Below, piece by piece: positions 33,057-44,136 of a DNA stretch of 64,000 nucleotides. The stretch is from Diplolepis rosae (Eukaryota > Arthropoda > Insecta > Hymenoptera > Diplolepididae): contig JAPYXD010000484.1 of assembly GCA_030998225.1 (NCBI GenBank), forward strand, positions 2,976,001 through 3,040,000, in the 5' to 3' direction. Positions within the stretch are counted from its first letter, which is position 1, and every line of letters starts with the position of its first letter. Made by a program: the position numbers and the translations under genes. The notes under the pieces were generated by a model that worked only from the letters and a program-made list of their open reading frames with translations, was not told the DNA's origin and did not search any database.

Positions 33057-34359
33057 TCAAATATAATGAGGTTGACATTTCAGATATTCAAGTTGACTAC
33101 CCATTTTTCTCCGTACAGTACCTAAAAACATAAAACTTGCTCCGAGATTTCGACTCATAGAGGAACGCTGTGAGCTAACTTTTGCGACTAGTCGTTTCAG
33201 ATTTTCACCAATACCATCACGTGCCTCTTTGTTATGTACAATACCATAAAAATACCATGCTGCAGGAATGCCCAAATTTTGTTCATGGTCACTGTAATTG
33301 TTTTTGAAATGTAGCCTTGCTCCATCTGTAGAGTAGAAAATTTTCTTTCAACTTCTCAATGATTAGAGTCTGTTAGTTATGTATGGCAACATATCTTTAA
33401 CTCTTTATTTTCGATATAGTAAATAACTGCAGTAAATATGATTGTCTGATCATTATTCCAAAGTTGGGATTGGATAGCACTTTGCACAATAAAAGTAAAG
33501 TTCTCTGCAAAATCAAATAAAATTAAGAACTCACCCTCTTGTAGCGTTTTTTTAAGGTTTTTTATAAACAGTGATAGTTGTTTTGCAGTAAAAGAATAAG
33601 GTTTCAGCGTAAAAAGTTTTTTACACAAGTCTTCTAGGAAATCGTCACATTTAGCTACTTAAATTTTCAATAAAATTCTATCAGCATGTGTCCAAGATGG
33701 AAATATAACTTCCTTGATACAAATTTCATTAAAAATTCTAGTTAGTTATTCTTTTAGTGTATCTAACTTGGGACAAGATTCACATTTGTTCAAAAAGCAG
33801 GCTACTGAAGGAGTTTTGCCAGTAATTAACTTAAAGCAGTCATGATAATCTTTCAAAATAATGTCAACATTTTCAATTAACTGTTTTAGATCTATTGCAT
33901 CCAATATTAAATTAACATTTTCGTGGTGAACACAATCACAAACCGAATGCATGCCAATCTCACCGTCCAGAACGCAGTGGCGCAGTCTAAGCTGTGCAAA
34001 TTTAAAAAATCCTATTTTGACTTCTGGAAGCTCAGGTTAAGAATGCTGAAATAATTCAAAAAGATTGTATAGTACCAATCTGTCTTAAACTTGTTTACGG
34101 GATCGATCTTCTTGTTTACTGACACAAAGTCCTGCATACCTATCCTCAAGAGAATATTATCATCATCCTCGTACAAATTTTGTACTAAAATTTCAGTTTC
34201 CACTCGCAATTTTTTCCCCAATTTCGGGTCGTGTGATATAGAGATTCCTTTTTGAGTTTTACATTCATCATTGTGATTTGGTGATAATGAAAAATCTGGA
34301 TCATTTTCTATTGTGTCTACTGGTCCTTCATTATAATCATCTATATATGCTTAATCCAT
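33057..34359 (-). pseudogene. Broken copy of a multi-copy animal gene family (DFAEN / HSVC motifs)
   Basis: Four colinear minus-strand coding fragments remain. 34359-34012 is acidic (ENDPDFSLSPNHNDE, then KLRVETEILVQNLYEDDD, IGMQDFVSV). About 33998-33746 includes LRLRHCVLDGEIGMHSVCDCVHHENV and KQLIENVDIILKDYHDCFKLITGK, plus ACFLNKCESCP. 33628-33377 includes YSFTAKQLSLFIKNLKK, FLILFDFAENFTFIVQSA and WNNDQTIIFTAVIYY. 33275-33090 includes AWYFYGIVHNKEARDGIGEN and RLVAKVSSQRSSMSRNL. From memory these blocks match a large family of uncharacterised, repeat-like proteins in arthropods and cnidarians with conserved HSVC, DFAEN and H-G-K-G/DG-IGG blocks, possibly transposon-derived. The third codon of the only plausible ATG start is a stop, frames change between fragments, and a block between DFAEN and the last fragment is missing. 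A mariner inserted just upstream at 34368. Confidence 0.72.
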
Positions 34360-34367
34360 TTTAAGTA

Positions 34368-35306
34368 TTGGGTTGGCAACAAGGTCATTTCGCCTTTTTC
34401 CGCTAAATGACTTTAGTCGTGCGAAGTCGTTCTTCTCCATTGCAAACTTCAGACCGTATATGATATTTGTCAGCTAATGTTTCGTAGATTATTCAGTAAA
34501 AAAAAGTTTCAAGTTTTGCTGTTTATTTATTATTTTGCATTGATTTGAAATGGAGATTCCAGACGATCATTTCCGTCACATTTTACTTTATTACTTCCGA
34601 AAAGGTAAAAACGCAGTGCAAGCTCGGAAAAAGTACGTTAATAAGCTCGATATTTGGGTTCCTCACAAATTGAACGAAATTCAACTCACTAAACGAATTT
34701 CCAATTGCGATTCACTGCTGAAATATAACGAAACCGATCTATTTCTAGAACGAATCATAACGGGCGATGAAGAATTGGTTGTTTACGATAACGTCGTGCG
34801 AAAAAGATCATGGAACAAGCACAATCGACATCAAAAGCCGATATTCATGAAAAGAAGGTTATGCTGAGTGTTTGGTGGGATTTCAAAGGTATTTTGAGCT
34901 ACTGCCAAGGAACCAAACTATCAATTCGAATGTCTACTGTCGCCAGCTAATGAAACTGGACAAAGAAATCAAGGAAAAGCGGCCAGAACTGGCAACTCGT
35001 AAAGGCGTCATCTTCCATCACCACATACATCTTTGGTCACTCGCAAAAAATTACTGGAGTTAGGCTGGGAAGTGATACCTCATCCACCGTATAGTCCTTA
35101 CTTTGCACCATCCGATTATCATTTATTCCGTTCACTTCTAAACCATTTGAATGGAAAAACATTCGATTCAAATGCGGCTGTCAAAAATAAGTTGATTCAG
35201 TTTTTTGCCTTCAAGAACCAAACTTTCTACGAAAGCGGAATTATGAAGCTGAATGAAAGATGTCAAAATATTATCGAACAAAATGGTCAATACATAATTG
35301 ATTAAT
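34368..35306 (+). mobile_element. Defective mariner, copy 1 (right end lost)
   Basis: The left terminus ttgggttggcaacaaggtca follows TA (34366-34367) and matches the terminus of the complete copy at 44670. The right terminal repeat is absent: similarity to the other copy ends shortly after the stop codon at about 35306. The element abuts the upstream end of the pseudogene at 33057-34359. Confidence 0.9.
34550..35305 (+). pseudogene. Mariner transposase pseudogene, copy 1
   Basis: The frame begins MEIPDDHFRHILLYYFRKGK, the mariner N-terminus. An internal deletion ending at 34633/34634 joins QARKK to YVNKLDIWVPHKLNE, removing most of the helix-turn-helix region. The first catalytic block reads IITGDEELVVYDN. 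Small deletions near 34815 and 34890 shift the frame. At 35020/35021, 14 nt are missing from the HQDNARPH block, deleting the second catalytic Asp and shifting the frame. The C-terminus (ELGWEVIPHPPYSP-FAPSDYHLFRSL) follows in the other frame. The deletions at 34634 and 35021 are shared with copy 2 at 44670. Confidence 0.93.
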
Positions 35307-35394
35307 GTAAAGTTCTGAAAAGATTATCTACAATAATAATTAATAGCTTCTTTTTTTACTGGATTTTGTACGCGTTAACGAAAAATGTTTTATA

Positions 35395-35530
35395 AAATTA
35401 AGAGTTGTGACGTGACATCGAGGGGGGGGGGCTGAGGTTTGCGACCATGTGTGACATGGGGGGGGGGGGGGGGGTTAAAAAAAATAACTAAAAATCGCGT
35501 GACGTATTATGTGAACGGCCCCCAATCTGT
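35395..35530. repeat. Poly-G repeat of the cgtgacgta...ggccccc type
   Basis: Two G runs (about 35421-35430 and 35458-35474) are followed by taactaaaaatcgcgtgacg and gaacggccccc. This arrangement resembles a dispersed insect repeat whose ends read ggggcc...acgtcacgcg; the left terminus was not located. The short open frame across it (35439-35645) is not considered a gene. Confidence 0.5.
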
Positions 35531-36648
35531 GGAAACTTTTTTCTTATACTGGACGTTACAGTTGTTAGTGCCTTTCAGTTTATATGATTTTGTTCCTGAA
35601 AAGGATTCACGCATTTATGTTTTAAATTATTTTTCGGAGCCATAATAAAACAATAGTAGTTGTACACGGAGAAAATTTGGTGGATCCGCTCGCTCAAAAC
35701 GTAGAAATTTTGCGCTAAATACACGGAGAGCTGCGTGACATCTGTCTAGTCGAACGGCTCTGCAAATTTGGAAAACCAATTAACCCCAAAATAGGCTCTC
35801 CCACCGCTAGTGCGATGGTTCGACCAAACTTGACTCCATGTACTTTTATTACCGATACTAGATCTCGAATTAATAAAACTGCGTTTACACAAATCATGTG
35901 TACCTAACTTCAAAATTTCGGCTTCAAGAGCAATCTCGCAGATCAACAATATTGTCGAATTATATCTTCACCCTTGCAGAGTATGAAATCTGTCTCGTTT
36001 GCGAGTAAATTTAATATTCGCCACCTATTGGCTGACATGTGAAGTTTTTAAATGCGCGAGAAATTTCAAAACAAGAAATACAAACTTTCGTATTTTAAAC
36101 TACAATTTGGAAACTAACTTGGTAAAATTTGTTCACATATTAGATAATTTTTTAATTTTTCAATCAATTTGAATTGGAATATCTTCGAATTCCAGCAGGA
36201 ATATATTAAGAAGTGAATATTTTTTTCTTATTTGAACAAAATTTTGTTATTACACTCCATTCAGATTCACTGTCTAGTGCGTAGTGATAGCGTGCGTAGC
36301 ACAACAATCCTTTTGAAGGGATTTTAGTACATATAATACTGTACAGTTTAAGCGTCTTTATAGAGAGAAAAAATGGTCTAAAGTTGAAATAAAAAAATTT
36401 TATTTGTGGTTATCAGAAAGTGCGTAAAAATACGAATGCAACGATCTGATATGAAAGTAATTTGCGTATAGTACAGTAATAATTAGAGGCATTCAAAGCC
36501 AACGGTGCACGAGTTATAGTCAAAACCTTCACCTTCGCGCATGCGCAAACTTATTGTTCGAATTACCTAAATTGACCAAATTTTAATTCGACCTGACAAA
36601 TTAAAATTTTTGGATGGGGTCACTTGAGAAATATTGCCCCTTGTTTAA
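35531..36648. other. Non-coding stretch
   Basis: No exon is recognised. Two tacacggagaa motifs (about 35662 and 35721) resemble element termini found elsewhere, but no matching partner was located. A short segment at 36282-36300 is shared inverted with 31.13 kb. Confidence 0.4.
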
Positions 36649-36730
36649 CACGTTCCGTGCCGGACTTTTTGGAGTCATTACGTTCAGGCCGCAGCGGGGG
36701 TCGTATACGCCCCACGCGGCATGGAACGCG
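36649..36730. mobile_element. 82-bp TTAA-type mini-element
   Basis: Left TTAA (36645-36648) is followed by cacgttccgtgccgg; the right end ccgcggcatggaacgcg-type text (ggcatggaacgcg, to 36730) is its diverged inverted copy. The expected right TTAA reads TAAA. A ggggtcgtatacgcccc palindrome lies inside. It is GC-rich against an AT-rich background. It is most likely a piggyBac-like MITE reduced to its ends. Confidence 0.65.
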
Positions 36731-36739
36731 TAAAGTGTG

Positions 36740-37066
36740 AATTTGATATTTCTTTGTTCTTTTCTGCGGTTTAGAGATTTTTCTTTAAAAGATATTTTTC
36801 TCTTTTAAAATTACATCGGTAATTTGTTTGTAAATTCATAATATAACAGAAACGTCAAAAGCGGGCAACGTGCGTCACTTATGATTTGAGAGTGGCAGGT
36901 ACCTTGTGCCATGTTCATTTATTTGTGGTCAATAATTTAGTATCATCATTACAAATTGTAGTCATGACTTTTCAGAAATTGTGATTCACGATAAATCTTA
37001 TTACATCTTTGAACACGATTTTTGAGATTAAAGGTGGGTATTCTTGATAATGTATTGTATTTAAAA
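36740..37066. other. Non-coding stretch
   Basis: AT-rich, no open frame or repeat recognised beyond the inverted-repeat element that begins at about 37067. Confidence 0.4.
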
Positions 37067-37745
37067 GAAATTGATTTTATCATGTTCAAAATAATTCTTT
37101 ATGAAGGTGTTAAGCTGGCAGAACCACATTGTCGCATTCAAATTTTTGATATGACATAATTTAGGACTAATTTATTGCTAATTTACTACCGTATTGGCGA
37201 ATTTAATGATCTTTATTTTTTTTTAAATAATGAGTGGCATTGCTAGCTCAACGTTAAGCTGGCATGACCACACTCAAAATTAACTGAAGATTTTAACTAA
37301 ATTCATTTTTGAATGTATCAGAATTTAGTGCTCAATGGTCTCAAATCACCCTAATGCAAAATTTATAATTTTGTAATTTTTTAAAATAATGAGTAGCGCC
37401 GCTAGCTTGACGTTAAACTGGCATGACCACACTCAGAAATACATGAAGATGTTAATTAAATTCACTTACCAGTGTATCAGAATTTAATGCTCAACTAGTG
37501 CTCTCAAAATTCCCTGTTGTAAAATTTACGGCACTATTATTTTTTTTTTTAATGTTAAGCCAGCGGACTACTCATTATTTTATAAAATTAAAGAGCACTA
37601 AATTCACAAATACGGTACTAAATTAGCCCTCAATTAGCCCTCAATTATGACATATCATAAAATTGAATACGACAATGTCATTCTGCCAGCTTAACATACC
37701 TCATACATAAATTATTTTGAACGTGCTAAAATTAATTAATTTTTC
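37067..37745. repeat. Inverted-repeat element with internal tandem duplication
   Basis: The arms at about 37067-37240 and 37565-37745 are inverted copies (outer text gttcaaaataatt, then gttaagctggcagaa). Between them two direct copies of about 160 bp (about 37226-37386 and 37387-37555) each contain gctag-tcaacgttaagctgg-like text, atgaccacactca and gtatcagaattta. The string gttaagctggca or its complement therefore occurs about five times. No transposase. Confidence 0.75.
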
Positions 37746-37869
37746 TTTTTTACAAATGCCAATGACCCTAACCTTTTCAGTTTGTATGGAAGAAATAAAT
37801 AGCTCTCGTTACCCGAAGTTGCGGGTGACTTTAGCCATTCAGAGGTTTTTTAAAAGAATATTTTATATA

Positions 37870-37905
37870 AGTCATTTTTCTGGACCCTAAAGCCAATTTA
37901 TACAT
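37870..37905 (-). repeat. Short dispersed motif attggctttagggtcca
   Basis: On the minus strand this reads aattggctttagggtccaga followed by aaaatga. The same string occurs on the plus strand at about 29671-29695 and 63852-63878. It may be the end of a dispersed element; no boundaries could be drawn. Confidence 0.5.
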
Positions 37906-38308
37906 ACATCGAATATGTTGATTTATATTGTTAAAATTCAGGATATACATAAATAAACGTTAAAACTATCATTTAGTGTGAAAAGTTGATATAAAAATAA
38001 ATTACATTAATTGCTGTAAGCAATTTTCCTTAGGTGGCCCATAGCATCCGTCGCTTCCCTACAACCAGAAAAAATTGATTTTTGCTAATCAAACCACATT
38101 GTTGAATATATCTATAATAAGCAAATTAAGAACTCATGAGTTAATTCTGAATCAAGCAGTGTATTTCGAGTATTTTTTCACTTAATAAGGAAAAATAAGG
38201 TTAAAAATGCAGTCCCATAAATACTCGTCGACTCAATGCGACTCGCTGATCCACCGCGAATCGCTCGTATTTCATAACGCTATTATTCGTCCTTTATTTA
38301 GAAATACT

Positions 38309-38531
38309 ATGTAACTGCCGTTTTCAACGTTTATAAACGAAAATACAAAACCAAAATTCCATCATCTGCAAAAAAATTAAAAAATAATTTACCAGCAGTT
38401 TATATTTTCATGTAAAAATATTCAAAAAGACAATAAAAGTATTAATCAGTCAATTATTTAATAACCAACAAATCATAACTGAAAACGAATTTTATCTTTT
38501 TGGCTATAAACGTTGCAAACGGCAGTTACAT
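38309..38531. mobile_element. 223-bp MITE, TGTAACTGCCG family (copy 1)
   Basis: The ends are gtaactgccgttttcaacg and cgttgcaaacggcagttac, a diverged-by-few inverted repeat of about 28 bp. The interior (gaaaatacaaaaccaaaatt, gacaataaaagtattaat) matches the copy at 56007-56229 almost throughout, and both copies have the same length. It is non-coding. Confidence 0.88.
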
Positions 38532-38539
38532 GATATACT

Positions 38540-40330
38540 CGCGAGTGAAAACCCCCTCATTGACATCCACGTAAATTTCCAATCAATTTAACTATACTGT
38601 ATAATGTAAATGTATATATAAATGTTTACAAGTATGCATAGGCACCAATGCAACACTGTATACTCGAAATTGATTATACCTACCGATTTTCGTAACCTGT
38701 GTAACGCCAAGGGCGTTTTTATGAGGAAAACTATAGGAAGAAAGAAATTAAATTACTTTGAACCGTATAAAAGTGCTGTTTTGCGAGAATCTGCGCAAAG
38801 ATCAAGTGGGCTAGCATGTTGGCAAACTGCCACAGCCGCCGACCGGTGCGCTATAATAAACGCTCATTCAAGAAAAGACCGGTTGACCCTGAGATGTTTT
38901 TCTCGCGATGCTCAAGTATTATGAATACCTACATATTTGCTTCTCTCTTTCTCTGCCTGTCTATCTAGCTTGCTATGTGAAACATCAAGACGACTAGATT
39001 CTGGATATAGAAGTTGATTTACGATTCCAATCGCTCAGATACTCAAAGATAAAACTAATTTTAACTTGTCACAACGTGAAACGAATTAATCAAGTTCCAA
39101 GGATCACAAAAATCATAGTTAAGCGTTTCTTAAATTATAAGGAATGAAGATTATGGATAAAAAGAAATGAAAATCGCGATTAAAGTTACCCTCAAACAGA
39201 ATTACGTATGAAGGTTTTCAATTTTGATATCTGCAATTTGACTAGGGTCTTAGGATTTTAGGATATAATTTGGGGATGAGAAAAATATGTATCTTCAATA
39301 GATGGGTTTACATTTGAGGTTACTGAATTAAGTCAAAGACATGATCAATTTGTTTCGTTTCCTGGATGGGTCTCGAATTTGCTCACCCTCACTTGTTTGG
39401 GATTAAAGACTGCGAAAATCATGTCTGGTATTCTCGAGGTTTGGAACGAACGTGATCTGCTGCTCGGTTTGTTGTGGAATAAGGAAAAAACGCGTCCCTT
39501 CACACGTGCCTTTATACTCCCTGAGGAGTAGTTGTTGTTTCTTTCCAGATCCTTGAAATTCCCCTAATTTGAAAGGATCGGTTCACAGGGGTCGAAACAG
39601 GATTCAATGTATATTAATGCATTCTTTCCTGAAAGCACTCAAAGTAAATATGAACTGGCAGAAAAAACTTATTTTCAAACTTCTTCACGGATGTAGGTTC
39701 AATAATAAATGATCTCTAACTATCAATTAATTTTTGAAAATTAGGCAACATCGATTCTTCATGGTGCTTTCTATAAAAAGTTGACTGAAGTGAAATATTT
39801 ATTTGGAGGTAGCAGAGGTTAAATTGGATTTTTTTTGTTCTTCGCAAGAAAAGGATCTGTAGCGTGATAAAACTCGTAATAATCTAAATGTATCGCAGAG
39901 AAAATTGTCCTCGAAGCCGGCTGCTCGGTGGTAAGCTGACAATGAGTGCCAGACAGACCTGATGGACGAGCCAATAGATTGGCATCCTCCATCCCAAAAC
40001 CACTATTCCTGGTTCTCTTCCGCCAGTTTCTCTTGTCGCCAATTCGCTTACGTGAATGGTCGAGTGAATATACGAGCTGAACACTCGTCCACATTGTAAA
40101 CCCTACATTTACTCTCATGATGGAAAAAAGTCTGTATTAAACCTACCACGATTTACATGGGGTGGTGGCTTCCTGAATATCCTACATAATCATATTATTA
40201 GTGCACTACAAAATTGTTTACATCCAGAAGAATATTTGACATGTTTATTATTAATTGAGTTTGCTATATGTATTTTTTTTGTAAGGAAGAAAAATGGCGA
40301 AATATTTTATAGACGTAGTACAGGACTATA
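38540..40330. other. Low-repeat stretch, no exon recognised
   Basis: Open frames at 38622-38924 (+) and 39819-40118 (-) lack recognisable domains. The stretch 39890-40110 is less AT-rich than its surroundings. No element termini were found. It is candidate host intronic or intergenic DNA. Confidence 0.4.
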
Positions 40331-40676
40331 CTAGGGGCCATCCAGATACCACGTGGACAATTTTTCAACACTTTTTGCCCCCCCCCCCCCCAAACTATGT
40401 CCACGTGGACATATTTTATGAAAGTAAAGATATTATTGGTCTTCAAAAGCTATAACGATGAGTGCTATGCGTAGAACGATGCGCAAGCACAATATAAAAA
40501 ATTCGAGTGTACCTCGAGTATACGTTGTCTCATTTAAGTATATTTTTCGCGAATTCAGGAAAACGTATGTCCACGTGGATTCTAGCCCAACTCCCCCGAT
40601 CCCCCTCGTGGACAAGCATGGAATTTTGCCACCTCTACCCCGCTAAATTGTCCACGTGGTATATAGATGGCCCCTA
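40331..40676. mobile_element. 346-bp MITE with GGGGCC termini and CACGTGGACA repeats
   Basis: The left terminal repeat (40331-40363, ctaggggccatc...taccacgtggacaattt) and right terminal repeat (40644-40676) are inverted copies with two mismatches over 33 bp. Further tgtccacgtgga copies lie inside at about 40398 and 40568. A run of 14 C lies near 40378-40391. It resembles widely dispersed insect elements beginning ggggcc-atcc; the superfamily is not assigned and no target duplication is evident. Confidence 0.8.
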
Positions 40677-40679
40677 GGA

Positions 40680-41755
40680 CGGGACTAGGTATACCTGTTT
40701 AAATAAAAAAACCCTCTTTCTAAACATATTATCACTCACGGAACCGCCTTTCAGCTTTAAACTTCACGAGCGGCTGGTTCTGATTTCAAGTCGAGAACGA
40801 CTCTTCCGTCATTGAGTTTGCTATATTTAAAGAATATAACTACTGAGCAACACTAAATGGTGTGAATACGCTTTAGATTTTTAGATCAAGTTCACTTCAC
40901 ACTGCAATATAATTGATACATTAGTAAGATATAAAGTGTTTACTTAGATAGAATTTTCTGATCCACGTACTATGTAGTATACTTGCATATATGTATAATA
41001 GAACAATAAAAGTTCTTTGGGTTACTAGACTTGCTTTACGTAACCAAATGATTGAATGAAACTCAAGAAGCTGCTTGTGCAACGCAGTTACCAGCAACTA
41101 GAATTCTTATAAATGTATCTAATTATGTGAAGTATTCCGTAATTTAGGACTTGAGGAAAACAATATGTGTCAATTAGAGAAGAAAATCACGAATTGAAAT
41201 AATTTCAAGTGAGTCATCTATTAAGTCATTAAAAAATAATGACTAAAAATTGAAAAGCTCTGATAGGAGATGTGATTGATGTAATGCTTAAAATATTATT
41301 CTGTTAATTCAGTTTCTCCTACGAAAGGAAACAAGTTTGAGGAGATTTATTATCGGACCTTTAAAAGCCCTCGAAGTTCCCCCAAACGAGACCTCGTTCA
41401 GTCCCCTTCTTTGTGTAATTAATCGTTACGTTATTGTGTAGTTAATTAATAACATCAAGCACGAGTAAGATCCCTTAGAAGGTACTCGACTTGTTATCTA
41501 CTGGCATAAATAATTCGATTTTTTCAGTTCTTTTTTGCATAACAGTAGAGTCATTAGATTTAAGCCAGATAACAAAATGTCCGCACGACGCACACTCCGT
41601 CACTATGCAATGCAAGTTTTAACCTGAAAATGTATGAAAATAATGTTATGCTTATATAACTGACGCACAATTATGATAGTTGCAATATATTTATAGCATG
41701 ACCGTTGTCGGAGTTATAGGACGTGTAAAATTGTTTACTTATATAGAGTGATGTA
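40680..41755. other. Non-coding stretch
   Basis: AT-rich with no coding segment, RNA gene or repeat recognised. Confidence 0.4.
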
Positions 41756-41956
41756 CTTACAGTTCTGAACGTTCATTGAACGATGGAAAATAATTTTTTT
41801 CAAAACTAAATGATCAGTTTTTGATCCAGAAAATTAAAAAATAGTTTATTGTTCATGAACGATTGTATATTTGAAGGGCCATAAATATAAACATAACTAA
41901 TTTTCGTATGAAAAAAAATTTGTTGTCATCTTTCAATGAACGTTTAAAACTGTAAG
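41756..41956. mobile_element. 201-bp TA-flanked MITE (ttcattgaacg family)
   Basis: Ends cttacagttctgaacgttca and tgaacgtttaaaactgtaag form an imperfect inverted repeat of about 33 bp, flanked by TA at 41754-41755 and 41957-41958. Relatives are at 57816-57980 (complete but shorter) and about 24195-24240 (one end). Confidence 0.82.
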
Positions 41957-42197
41957 TACATTACAGCATGCATAACTATTTTTCGAGGATGAACTCGTAT
42001 AAGCAGAGTGTACCATATTCAGTGGAACAAAAGCAAGTTTTTAAGCTGTTATGAGTAGCGACACCACACGATAAAAGTACCTATCTCTTTGGCGTGACAT
42101 ACCATGAGATCTATAGGATGAGCCTTTGAAGCTCTTAGATGGAATAGCGAAATATGTTTTGCCGAAAACTACGTGGCGTAAGTTCTAAATGTTTTAA

Positions 42198-42951
42198 GGG
42201 GTTATATACACTTGTGTTCGAGAAAAAAAGCGGATTTTTACGATTTTTTTTTGGAAAAACAACACATTTTTTTTTTAAACTGAACGCCTATTTATTTATA
42301 CATGTCGAAAAATCTTTCACGAATTTTTTCAAAAAAAAAAAATTCATAGCTGGAGTCAATATTGCCATTGTGCTAAAACACAATTTTCCCGACATCTCTT
42401 GCGGTGAGCATGATAAAGAAGAAACTGCTTATCTGAAATACACAAAACAAAAACAAAACTGTAGTTGTTACCTTTACACTGTGCGTGAACGAAGGATTTT
42501 GCGAAATTCATTTTTTTACAAAAATGGTGATCGTTTTTCTAAAAAGTTTGATTTTCGAACGTCTGAGCTTTCGATTTTTTTAGCAAGAAAAAAAAATTTT
42601 TGCTTGAAATTTAAAATCCTTCGTCCACTCAGAGGCTATTATTGTTGTTAGTAAGCCTGCAAAAATTCAGACTGATCTGGTTAACGGTTCTCGAGAAACT
42701 GTGCCCACCGCAACCGCACTTTTTGAAAAATCAAGTTTCGAGATAATCGCGTGTAAAGGCGGACTTGCAGATGACTCGCAGTTGCAGATGACTCGCAGTT
42801 GCAGATAGCGCGCTATCAAGAGCTGCCAAATCGGTTCTACTGCTCAGATCTCTATGATTTTTTGGAAAAAAATTCTCTGAGATATGTACTTTCAGAAAGT
42901 GCAATAAAATTTTTTTCGATTTTTTCAATCAACACAAGTGTATATAACCCC
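42198..42951. mobile_element. TTAA-flanked (piggyBac-like) element
   Basis: TTAA at 42194-42197 and 42952-42955 bounds perfect 21-bp terminal repeats (ggggttatatacacttgtgt). At 754 bp it contains an open frame across 42154-42651 with Phe/Lys-rich sequence and no transposase motif; that frame starts outside the element and is not called. A gttgcagatgactcgca tandem (about two and a half units) lies at 42767-42808. Confidence 0.88.
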
Positions 42952-43067
42952 TTAATGAACAAAAAGAGAAAAAAAATTGTTTTTTTCAAATTTTGGCGAC
43001 GTAGTTTTATTCAGAGAGACGAATAAGTATGTCCCATGCACAAAAAAGTAATAACAAATTTTTTTAA

Positions 43068-44132
43068 GGGGGTAAAACTACCCACATGTTCATAACAGTT
43101 TCACGAGCAACACAATCTACCAAACGACCAGGTTGTTACCGAATTTTCGCAAATTTTAATTGCCATGAAATTCTCTTTTTTTACAAGTAATCTGACTGGT
43201 GTAAGAAAATCCGAAAGCACCCTTAACCCTTCGCCACAACGGGTGACTATAGTCACCCGCCACAAAGTTAAAGCCAAGATTTAAGACAAGGTTATCGATC
43301 CGCTTTCCTCTGTTCGCAAACAATTGATAATATTCAATATTATGTTATAATTATAGTTACCATATTGTTGTATAACATAAAAATATTAATTTTTTTGTTG
43401 AATTAAAAATACTTTTATGGAAAAATTATGAACACAAATCATTTCGTTTCTAAAAGTAATGACACTAATGTTATTTTCGATGCAAAAGTCTTGGCCTCGA
43501 ATGCTGAAGATTGCGCGCGCTTATGTTCCCACTTTCGGCACGCCGCGCCGTTTCACACGAGGGACTCCACGGCGAGGTCCGCCGTAGCGGAAGGGTTAAA
43601 AGCCACCCTTACTATAAGCAAACCACTAAGTGTCCAAAATGACGCAGTTTTTACTCAATTTTTGCAAATTTTAAGTGTTATAGAATTCTCTTCTTTTATA
43701 CCCAGTAATTTGACTGGAGTGAGAAATTCCGGGCGCACCCTTGAAAGCCACCCTGACTACAAACAAACTTTTTAGGGTTCTTCCGGAAATTGTTACCTCA
43801 CATAGATTACTTGATTTAAAAAAAGAGAATTTTATGGTATATAAAATTTGTGAAAATTGAGTAACAACTGCGTCATTTTGGACAATTTGTGCTTTCGGAT
43901 TTTCTTACTCCAGTCTGATTACTGGGTATAAAAAAAGATAATTTTATGGTATTTAAAATTTGCGAATATTGAGTAACAATAACGTCATTTTGGACAACAG
44001 TCAGATTACTTGGTGTAAAAGAAAGAAAATTTTATGATAATTAAAATTTGCGAAAATTCGGTCACAACCTGTTCTTTTGGTAGATTGTGTTGTTCGTTAA
44101 ACTGTTATGCTCACGTGGGTAGTTTTACCCCC
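43068..44132. mobile_element. TTAA-flanked (piggyBac-like) element containing a nested TTAA element
   Basis: TTAA at 43064-43067 and 44133-44136 bounds gggggtaaaactacccac termini that are inverted copies. Longer subterminal similarity extends about 130 bp (tctaccaaa-gaccaggttg against caacctgttcttttggtaga). Several internal blocks such as aattttatggtatttaaaatttgcgaa recur. It is interrupted by the element at 43227-43595. No transposase. Confidence 0.85.
43227..43595. mobile_element. Nested TTAA-flanked MITE, GC-rich termini
   Basis: TTAA at 43223-43226 and 43596-43599 bounds cccttcgcc on the left and gcggaaggg on the right. Just inside the left end is the palindrome cgggtgactatagtcacccg. The right third (about 43510-43590) is CpG-rich (cacgccgcgccg, aggtccgccg). 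At 369 bp it has no coding capacity of its own, although an open frame runs across its right end. Confidence 0.82.
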
Positions 44133-44136
44133 TTAA

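Noticed and set aside
42154..42651. 165-codon open frame in the TTAA element
   Set aside because: It starts outside the element, is Phe/Lys-rich from A and T runs, and has no piggyBac transposase motif.
43428..43775. 115-codon open frame across the nested TTAA elements
   Set aside because: It crosses the boundary between two elements, so it is a chance frame.
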